60,852 nt of DNA. Source: Bacteroidales bacterium (lineage in GTDB: Bacteria; Bacteroidota; Bacteroidia; Bacteroidales; WCHB1-69). The DNA lies in NCBI GenBank assembly GCA_024682995.1, contig JAIKYR010000043.1, positions 1 through 60,852 of the forward strand, in the 5' to 3' direction. The translations under genes were made by a program, and so were the position numbers. The first letter of the stretch is position 1, and each line of letters opens with the position of its first letter. Below the pieces are notes generated by a model. The model saw only the letters and a program-made list of their open reading frames with translations, did no database searches and had not been told where the DNA came from. This document shows positions 55,469 through 60,852 of the stretch, piece by piece.

Positions 55469-55515
55469 TTACACAGGAAAATTTATAAAAGAGAGGAAAA
55501 TATTCTATTATGATG

Positions 55516-55523
55516 CAAAATTA
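55516..55523 (-). promoter_or_regulatory. Bacteroidetes -7 box for ftsK
   Basis: Reads TAATTTTG on the minus strand, 48 bp upstream of the ATG. Confidence 0.45.
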
Positions 55524-55625
55524 GTATAATTTTATCTTAGTTATTCCGTTAAGTAATTCGGAATATGAACATATTCATGTTAGAAAAAAACAAGTCAGAT
55601 AGGATTCTATTCGGCTCATTGATAT

Positions 55626-55633
55626 TATTTTTG
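55626..55633 (+). promoter_or_regulatory. Bacteroidetes -7 box for exbB
   Basis: TATTTTTG, 17 bp upstream of the ATG at 55650; it lies inside the longer spurious ORF that starts at 55565. Confidence 0.5.
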
Positions 55634-55649
55634 CTCAAAATTTTTAGCT

Positions 55650-56348
55650 ATGCGTCATTTATTGTTATTACAGGCCGATTCCGGTGCCATGCCGGTTGTT
55701 GCCGAACAGGCCTCCCAAGTGCAGGAGACCTCCTATTTCCAACTTGTATTTGCGCTCAACAGCTTATGGATTATGATCCCGCTGTTTCTCATGCTGGGCT
55801 TCGCCATCTACCTGTTTGTCAAGAAGCTGATGGTGCTGAACCGTGCCTCCAAGGAGGAATACAACTTCATGAACAACATCCGCGACTTCATCCACGATGG
55901 CAAGCTGGACTCCGCCATGGCGCTTTGCAAGGGCAACGACAATCCGTCGGCCCGTCTGATTGAGAAGGGTCTTACGCGCATCGGCCGCCCACTGGATGAT
56001 GTGCGCACTGCCGTGGAGAACGAAGGTAACATTGAGGTAGGCCGTCTGGAGAAAGGCGTGTCCGCGCTGGCCACCATCGCCGCCATCGCCCCGATGCTCG
56101 GATTCTTGGGTACTGTCGTGGGTATGGTCTCCGCCTTCCACAACATGGCCGCCGACCCGAACAACTTCAACATCGGCACCCTGTCATCTGGCATCTACAC
56201 CGCCATGATCACCACCGTGGCCGGTCTTATCGTCGGCGTCATCGCCCTGGTGTTCCACAACATGATCGTTTCCAAGATCTCCAACGTGGTCTATATGCTG
56301 GAGGTCCGCACCACAGAGTTCATGGACCTGCTTCACGAAAACGTCTAA
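55650..56348 (+). CDS. exbB: MotA/TolQ/ExbB proton channel protein, 232 aa
   Basis: Inner-membrane subunit of the proton-driven motor that powers TonB-dependent outer-membrane transport. Three membrane helices: SLWIMIPLFLMLGFAIYLFV near residue 35, then ATIAAIAPMLGFLGTVVGMV and GIYTAMITTVAGLIVGVIALVF, the last two carrying the family's glycine and threonine pattern. A cytosolic domain with EKGLTRIGRPLDDVRTAVENEG lies between. First gene of exbB-exbD-tonB, with its own -7 box, divergent from ftsK. ExbB is preferred over TolQ because of the TonB-like third gene. Confidence 0.92.
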   Translation: MRHLLLLQADSGAMPVVAEQASQVQETSYFQLVFALNSLWIMIPLFLMLGFAIYLFVKKLMVLNRASKEEYNFMNNIRDFIHDGKLDSAMALCKGNDNPSARLIEKGLTRIGRPLDDVRTAVENEGNIEVGRLEKGVSALATIAAIAPMLGFLGTVVGMVSAFHNMAADPNNFNIGTLSSGIYTAMITTVAGLIVGVIALVFHNMIVSKISNVVYMLEVRTTEFMDLLHENV

Positions 56349-56360
56349 AAAAGCTCCGCC

Positions 56361-56801
56361 ATGGCTATCAAGATGCAAAACAAAATCGATACGACGTTCA
56401 GCGCCACGTCCATGTCCGACTTGGTGTTCCTGTTGTTGATTTTCTTCATGCTCACCTCCACGATGGTCTCCCCGAACGCCATCAACCTGGTGCTCCCGAA
56501 GAGCAACACAGACAAGCAGCTCGTATCCAAGAACATAGAGGTCTATATCAACGAAGACCTCCTCTACTTTGTCAATCCGGGAGGTTCCAAGGCGCAGCCC
56601 ATCCCGTTTGAGGAGTTGCTGCCAGCCCTTCAGGATGCCGCCGCCAAGGACAACTCCGACATGAAATCCATCGTGTTGCGCGCCGACAAGAGCGTACCTG
56701 TGGAGAATGTGGTTGCCCTCATGGACGTGCTCAATGAAATGAACGAAGCCTACCCGGAAGGGGAACGCTATAAAATGGTTTTAGCCACCGAAGGGAAATG
56801 A
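56361..56801 (+). CDS. exbD: ExbD/TolR biopolymer transport protein, 146 aa
   Basis: A short cytosolic start, then a single membrane helix with the essential aspartate, SMSDLVFLLLIFFMLTSTMV (Asp20), and a periplasmic domain ending VPVENVVALMDVLNEMNEAYP, all standard for ExbD. It works with ExbB to convert proton flow into motion of TonB. It starts 12 bp after exbB and overlaps the TonB gene by four bases (ATGA). Only one exbD copy is present, whereas many Bacteroidetes have two in tandem. Confidence 0.93.
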   Translation: MAIKMQNKIDTTFSATSMSDLVFLLLIFFMLTSTMVSPNAINLVLPKSNTDKQLVSKNIEVYINEDLLYFVNPGGSKAQPIPFEELLPALQDAAAKDNSDMKSIVLRADKSVPVENVVALMDVLNEMNEAYPEGERYKMVLATEGK

Positions 56802-57493
56802 GAGAATCGAACGAGAATAGAAAAGACACTATCGTATCCTGGGGAACGACGGTCGGCACAATGGCACTCATCATTGTGTTGCTGCTTGCCTTCGGCCTGA
56901 AGTCCCAGATTCCACCTCCACCGCCCAAGAAGACCTTCTACGTAGAACTGGAAGCTCCGACGGGTGGTGGCGGCGGCGGTGGCATGGACGCTCCCTCTCC
57001 CACTCATTCCCGTCAACCCTCGGCTCCCAACTACGCCACCCAGAACGCACAAGACGCGCCTTCCGTGGCCCATTCCACCAAAACATCCACCACCCCGCAG
57101 CCCACACAACCTAAAGTGGACCAGACGGCCATTTTCAAAGGCGGCAAAGGTGGTAGTGGAAGCGGCGGCGGCCAAGGTTCCGGCATCGGCACGGGCACAG
57201 GCTCCGGCCTCGGTCCCGGCGAAGGCGGTGGCTCGGGCGGCGGCATCGGCTACGGCACGGGCGCAAGAGGCATGGTGAACAATATTAATACAACTGTTTC
57301 TGAAGAGGGACAGGTAAGTGTGGAAGTTCATGTGATGGCCGACGGCACCGTCAGTGAAGCCCGCGTGGTGAACACATCGAAAAACAAAACCACTATCACC
57401 AATCGCCTCATTCAACAGCAATGTGTGCAAGAAGCAAAACGAGCTCACTACAAACCAGGGAAAGAGGAATTAAGAATAATTTTATTCCACTAA
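56798..57493 (+). CDS. tonB: TonB-type energy transducer with long Gly-rich spacer, 231 aa
   Basis: One N-terminal membrane anchor (VGTMALIIVLLLAFGL), a PPPPPKK stretch, then about 140 residues rich in Gly, Ser, Thr and Pro including seven consecutive glycines and GSGSGGGQGSGIGTGTG. The C-terminal 65 residues (GQVSVEVHVMADGTVSEARVV ... YKPGKEELRIILF) are TonB-like. The spacer is Gly-rich rather than the Pro/Lys/Glu-rich rod of classical TonB, so the span across the periplasm would be flexible. The third gene of the motor operon; its stop lies four bases before the left inverted repeat of the GxxExxY cassette. Confidence 0.85.
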   Translation: MRESNENRKDTIVSWGTTVGTMALIIVLLLAFGLKSQIPPPPPKKTFYVELEAPTGGGGGGGMDAPSPTHSRQPSAPNYATQNAQDAPSVAHSTKTSTTPQPTQPKVDQTAIFKGGKGGSGSGGGQGSGIGTGTGSGLGPGEGGGSGGGIGYGTGARGMVNNINTTVSEEGQVSVEVHVMADGTVSEARVVNTSKNKTTITNRLIQQQCVQEAKRAHYKPGKEELRIILFH

Positions 57494-57496
57494 TAA

Positions 57497-58040
57497 ACGC
57501 GAAGGGCGTGAAGGACGCAAAGTGTTCGCAAAGTCTTTATAATCCATTCACAATCCGCTTGATTCCCTGCTTCATCAATTCCACATTGAAGTTCATCAGC
57601 AATCCTAACTTATAACCTCCCAGTCGAAGATATGTCAACGTTTGCGCCATGTGAATACCTGCCAAAGCAGCCACGCTTTTTGTTTCAATCACCACTTTCT
57701 GATCAACTAATAAATCAATTCGAAAGGCGTGCTCAATAACGATATCGTAATATATTATAGGTAAATATTTTTCCTTCTCCACCCGCAAGTCTCGAGATAG
57801 TAACTCATAAAACATACATTCTTGGTATGTCTTCTCCAATAATCCCGGCCCCAGATACTTATGTACTTTCACCGCCGCATCCACAATAATCCGCGCCAAT
57901 TCATTCTCACTCATAACCAACCATTTTTAACATAACACTATATGTAAAACATTAATATCATTAAATTATTGCATAAAAAACAATAAAAATAAAAAAATAT
58001 TAATCCCAATAATTCTTTGCGTCCTTCGTGTCCTTTGCGT
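57497..58040. mobile_element. GxxExxY cassette bounded by 26-bp inverted repeats, 544 bp
   Basis: The left end (57497-57522, ACGCGAAGGGCGTGAAGGAC...) and the reverse complement of the right end (58015-58040) agree at 22 of 26 positions. Between them lies only the GxxExxY gene and AT-rich DNA. The left end begins four bases after the tonB stop and the right end finishes three bases before the folC ATG, so the cassette fills the tonB-folC junction completely. ACGCAAAGGACGCGAAGG-type repeats around GxxExxY genes are something I recall from other genomes. No transposase is present; movement would need outside help. Confidence 0.6.
57537..57914 (-). CDS. GxxExxY protein, 125 aa
   Basis: The family-naming motif is GPGLLEKTY near residue 23 and is followed by YQECMFYEL. 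The core AFRIDLLVDQKVVIETKSVAAL resembles a PD-(D/E)xK nuclease fold (Asp, then ExK), and HMAQTLTYLRLGGYKLGLLMNF is the conserved end. Biochemical function is unknown; the fold hints at nucleic-acid cleavage. It runs opposite to tonB and folC. The start at 57914 (MSENELARIIVDAA) matches the usual N-terminus better than the ATG two codons upstream. Confidence 0.92.
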   Translation of the reverse strand: MSENELARIIVDAAVKVHKYLGPGLLEKTYQECMFYELLSRDLRVEKEKYLPIIYYDIVIEHAFRIDLLVDQKVVIETKSVAALAGIHMAQTLTYLRLGGYKLGLLMNFNVELMKQGIKRIVNGL

Positions 58041-58043
58041 ATC

Positions 58044-59330
58044 ATGTATAACTCCCTTCTCGAAGAAATATTCCACGCCTACCCGATGTACCATAAAGTT
58101 GGGACGGCAGCATATAAAGAGGGCCTCGAGAATATCGAAGCCCTGTTGCAAATCGTGGGCAATCCTGAAAGAAAACTCAAAGCCATACACATCGCCGGCA
58201 CCAACGGCAAAGGCTCCGTGGCCCATCTCACCGCCTCCTATTGCCAGGAACGCGGACTGAAGACCGGCCTCTTTACCTCCCCACATCTGGTGGACTTCCG
58301 CGAACGCATCCGCATCAACGGCGTAATGATTCCTGAAGAAAAAGTGCTTGAGTTCTTCCAGAAATTCAAACCCTCTTTCAACAAACTCGAACCCTCTTTC
58401 TTTGAGATGACTACTGCTTTGGCGTTCTGGTATTTCGCCGAGCAGCATGTGGATGTCGCCGTGGTGGAAGTGGGCCTCGGCGGGCGGCTTGACGCCACCA
58501 ACGTACTCTCCCCCATCCTCTCCGTCATCACCAACATCACTCTGGAACACACCAACTTGTTAGGCGACAGCATTGCCAAAATAGCCTTCGAAAAAGCCGG
58601 CATCATCAAACAGGACACCCCCGTGGTTGTGGGCGAATTTCACCCGGAAAGCTATCCCGTCTTCACCGACATTGCCAACCAGAAAAACGCCCCGCTCTTC
58701 TTAGCGGAAAACAATTTCTCCGTGGAGGGCAATCTCTCCGACTGCAAAATCCTTGACATGGAGGGTGAAACCCTTTATGAGCACGTGCACACCCCTCTCG
58801 AAGGCGAATACCAGCGTAAAAACCTCGTCACATTCCTGCAAGTGGCGGAACTGCTCCAGCAAATAATGCCCTATGACAAGGATGTCACCGTGCAGGCCAT
58901 TGAACACGTTACGACTAACACGGGACTGTGCGGGCGCTGGCAGGTGCTGCGCCGCGAGCCGCTCACCATCTGCGACGTGGGACACAATCTCGGCGGGTTG
59001 AGCCTCACCATGAAGCAATTGGCTGACATTCCCTGCCGACAGCTACGTATGGTGTTCGGCATGGCCGCCGACAAGGACCTTGACCATATCCTACCACTCT
59101 TGCCCTCAAAAGCAAAATATTACGTTTGCCAAGCGCCTACCAACCGAGCCATTGTCGCGGAGGAGTTATCCAGCCGTCTGACGGCTCTCGGGTTGTCGTG
59201 CACCACCATTCCCGATGTGTGCGAGGCGTTCCGAAAAGCCAACAGCGATGCCGCGCCCGACGACATAGTATTCATCGGAGGAAGCTGCTTCGTCGTGGGT
59301 GAGCTCCTCTCCCATCTCTTCCTCTCTTAA
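58044..59330 (+). CDS. folC: Bifunctional dihydrofolate / folylpolyglutamate synthase, 428 aa
   Basis: Cytosolic ligase that adds glutamate to dihydropteroate and to folates. ATP-binding GTNGKGSVAHLTA near residue 51, GLFTSPHLVDFRERIRING near 75, VEVGLGGRLDATNV and TNITLEHTNLLGDSIAKIAFEKAGI are diagnostic. The ORF-track start at 58017 is a TTG within the inverted repeat; the ATG at 58044 gives the expected MYNSLLEEIFHAYPMY start. The repeat therefore forms the immediate leader of folC. Before the cassette arrived folC probably followed tonB directly, so its present promoter may lie within the cassette. Confidence 0.95.
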   Translation: MYNSLLEEIFHAYPMYHKVGTAAYKEGLENIEALLQIVGNPERKLKAIHIAGTNGKGSVAHLTASYCQERGLKTGLFTSPHLVDFRERIRINGVMIPEEKVLEFFQKFKPSFNKLEPSFFEMTTALAFWYFAEQHVDVAVVEVGLGGRLDATNVLSPILSVITNITLEHTNLLGDSIAKIAFEKAGIIKQDTPVVVGEFHPESYPVFTDIANQKNAPLFLAENNFSVEGNLSDCKILDMEGETLYEHVHTPLEGEYQRKNLVTFLQVAELLQQIMPYDKDVTVQAIEHVTTNTGLCGRWQVLRREPLTICDVGHNLGGLSLTMKQLADIPCRQLRMVFGMAADKDLDHILPLLPSKAKYYVCQAPTNRAIVAEELSSRLTALGLSCTTIPDVCEAFRKANSDAAPDDIVFIGGSCFVVGELLSHLFLS

Positions 59331-59387
59331 CTCCTTAACTTCTTAGTTTCTTAATTCATCCCTCTGATTACACTTAAAACAATAAAA

Positions 59388-59422
59388 AAGAGGACAACCT
59401 TTCGGTCGTCCTCTTCATTTTT
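59388..59422. terminator. Bidirectional terminator between folC and gdhA
   Basis: AAGAGGAC...ACC pairs with GGT...GTCCTCTT around TTTC, with one A-C mismatch, and is followed by T runs on both strands. It lies between convergent folC and gdhA. Confidence 0.8.
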
Positions 59423-59438
59423 TTGGCTAAACTGTCGA

Positions 59439-60782
59439 TTAGATGATACCTTGAGCTAACATAGCTTTTGCAACGCGCATGAAACCGGCGATGTTGGCAC
59501 CCTTCACATAGTTGATGGTACCATCAGCCTCACGACCGTGCTCAACGCACATGTCGTAAATGTCGTTCATGATCTTGTGCAGTTTGGCGTCAACCTCAGG
59601 AGCCGTCCAGTTGATGTGACCGGCGTTCTGGCAGATCTCGAGACCAGAGGTAGCAACACCACCGGCGTTGACAGCCTTACCAGGTCCGAACGGAACCTTA
59701 GCGGCTTGGAAAGCAGCGATAGCGCCGGGTTGGCAACCCATGTTGGAGACCTCAGCAACGTATTTAACGCCGTTAGCAAGGAGTTCCTTAGCGTCTTCTT
59801 CGCTCAACTCGTTCTGGAAAGCGCACGGGCAAGCGATGTCGCACTTCACGCTCCAAGCTTTCTTGCCGGCCGTGAATTTGGCTTTACCAGGGAATTTGTC
59901 GGCCATGTCTTGAACTTTGTTGCGGTTGGAAGCACGCATGTCAAGCATATAGTCAATCATTTCTTTGTCGATGCCGTCAGGAAGTTCGCAGACGCCGTCG
60001 GGACCGGAGATGGCCACAACCTTAGCGCCGAGTTCGGTAGCCTTGGTGGCAGCACCCCAAGCAACGTTACCGAAGCCGGAGAGGGCGATGCGTTTGCCTT
60101 CCATCGTGTCATTCTGTTGTTTTACCATGCGTTCCACATAGTAGATAGCACCGAAACCGGTAGCTTCCGGACGGATGAGGGAACCACCCCAGCCATAGCT
60201 CTTTCCAGTGAGGGCACCGGTAGAATGCTCGCGGGCGAGTTTCTTATAAGCACCGTAGAGGTAGCCGATCTCACGACCGCCAACACCCACGTCGCCTGCA
60301 GGGCTGTCCTGATCAGGACCGATGTTGCGCCACAATTCATACATGAAGGCTTGGCAGAAACGCATGATTTCAGCGTCGCTCTTGCCAACGGGATCGAAAT
60401 CGGAGCCACCCTTGCCACCGCCGAGAGGCAGATTGGTCAGAGAGTTTTTGAAGATCTGTTCGAAACCTAAGAACTTCAACATGGAGACGTTAACAGCCTT
60501 GTGGAAACGGAGACCGCCCTTGTATGCGCCGAGAGCAGCATTGAATTGGACGCGGTAGCCGAGGTTCGTGCAAACCTCACCCTTGTCGTTAACCCAGGTC
60601 ACGCGGAATGTGAAGATACGATCGGGTTCAACAATGCGCTCAACGATCTTGGCAGCCTCGAATTCGGGGTGCTTGTTGTATTCTTCTTCAATCGTTTCCA
60701 GGACTTCGCGAACGGCCTGCAAATACTCATTCTCACCAGGATGTTTGGCCTCCAGGTTAGCCATGATTTCATTTACTTTCAT
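59439..60782 (-). CDS. gdhA: Glutamate dehydrogenase (NADP-type), 447 aa
   Basis: Reversibly aminates 2-oxoglutarate, the main ammonia-assimilating step in gut Bacteroidales. Substrate motifs GGLRFHKAVNVSMLKFLGFEQ and LPLGGGKGGSDFDP, then DVGVGGREIGYLYGAYK and the dinucleotide loop ALSGFGNVAWGAATKATELGAKV, are all present. Length of 447 aa and the N-terminus MANLEAKHPGENEYLQAV fit the hexameric NADP class; cofactor use is inferred from class, not read. It is transcribed alone, with a TACCTTTG -7 box near the window end and a shared terminator after its stop. Confidence 0.97.
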   Translation of the reverse strand: MKVNEIMANLEAKHPGENEYLQAVREVLETIEEEYNKHPEFEAAKIVERIVEPDRIFTFRVTWVNDKGEVCTNLGYRVQFNAALGAYKGGLRFHKAVNVSMLKFLGFEQIFKNSLTNLPLGGGKGGSDFDPVGKSDAEIMRFCQAFMYELWRNIGPDQDSPAGDVGVGGREIGYLYGAYKKLAREHSTGALTGKSYGWGGSLIRPEATGFGAIYYVERMVKQQNDTMEGKRIALSGFGNVAWGAATKATELGAKVVAISGPDGVCELPDGIDKEMIDYMLDMRASNRNKVQDMADKFPGKAKFTAGKKAWSVKCDIACPCAFQNELSEEDAKELLANGVKYVAEVSNMGCQPGAIAAFQAAKVPFGPGKAVNAGGVATSGLEICQNAGHINWTAPEVDAKLHKIMNDIYDMCVEHGREADGTINYVKGANIAGFMRVAKAMLAQGII

Positions 60783-60844
60783 ATTATTGAAATTTAAAAT
60801 TTAGGATAGTTGTAGAACTTTTTAATCGCTTTTGAAAAGCGGTG

Positions 60845-60852
60845 CAAAGGTA
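60845..60852 (-). promoter_or_regulatory. Bacteroidetes -7 box for gdhA
   Basis: Reads TACCTTTG on the minus strand at the very end of the window, about 63 bp upstream of the ATG; the -33 part would lie outside. Confidence 0.55.

Noticed and set aside
55565-55963. 132-aa ORF overlapping the start of exbB
   Set aside because: Different frame from exbB, starts before the exbB promoter box, and its second half is out-of-frame exbB.
1-60852. Search for tRNA, rRNA, riboswitch and replication origin
   Set aside because: No cloverleaf, rRNA-like block, known riboswitch core or dnaA-box cluster was recognised by eye; a covariance search could still find small RNAs.

Overview
The window is a Bacteroidetes chromosome segment, most likely from an uncultured Bacteroidales; I cannot place it to genus. 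The evidence is consistent across the window. Short Bacteroidetes-type -7 boxes (TAnnTTTG) lie just upstream of many genes. Three exported proteins end in type IX secretion (T9SS) sorting domains. A giant FISUMP-domain surface protein, an ExbB-ExbD-TonB set, a Bacteroidetes-type putative porin, DUF4290 and WbqC proteins are also present. I saw no rRNA, tRNA or CRISPR array.

Layout. 1-15.1 kb is a surface-protein region: a small lipoprotein, a DUF819 membrane protein, a T9SS type-B protein, a 3269-residue repeat protein flanked by duplicated pieces of a small membrane-protein gene, and a small outer-membrane-type protein. 15.2-27.9 kb holds dnaK behind a possible sigma-54-like promoter, a 259-bp inverted-repeat element (MITE-like), carbamate kinase, an M13 peptidase, a patatin/beta-barrel protein, a C10 cysteine peptidase, class II fructose-bisphosphate aldolase and a three-gene envelope cluster (YtxH, DUF1469, small basic protein). 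28-35 kb is a minus-strand housekeeping run, rsfS-ftsH-LUD-cdsA-uvrA. 35-46.3 kb runs on the plus strand: a T9SS trypsin-like peptidase, WbqC, a GT39-like membrane protein, DUF4290, a two-gene ABC-2 exporter, a putative porin, fumC and a PrsW-like protease. 46.3-52.1 kb holds a beta-barrel-type protein and lpdA, then a complex intergenic repeat island followed by an AT-richer three-gene accessory operon (HTH regulator, secreted small protein, CoiA-like putative nuclease). 52.1-60.9 kb holds ftsK-lolA, divergent exbB-exbD-tonB, a GxxExxY gene bounded by inverted repeats, folC and gdhA.

How the genes fit together. Carbamate kinase and NADP-glutamate dehydrogenase handle ammonia and carbamoyl phosphate. 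The M13, C10 and trypsin-like peptidases suggest growth on protein, and aldolase, fumarase and dihydrolipoyl dehydrogenase supply central carbon metabolism. The remainder is largely envelope biogenesis and surface display.

The most unusual features are five. First, the giant FISUMP/Fn3-like protein has a three-repeat higher-order unit and a sorting-domain-like module near its N-terminus instead of its C-terminus. Second, duplicated gene fragments bracket that giant gene. Third, a GxxExxY cassette with 26-bp inverted ends sits exactly between tonB and folC. Fourth, a MITE-like element lies behind dnaK. Fifth, a structured repeat island adjoins the CoiA-like operon. All functional statements are read from sequence and recalled family knowledge; no database search was run.
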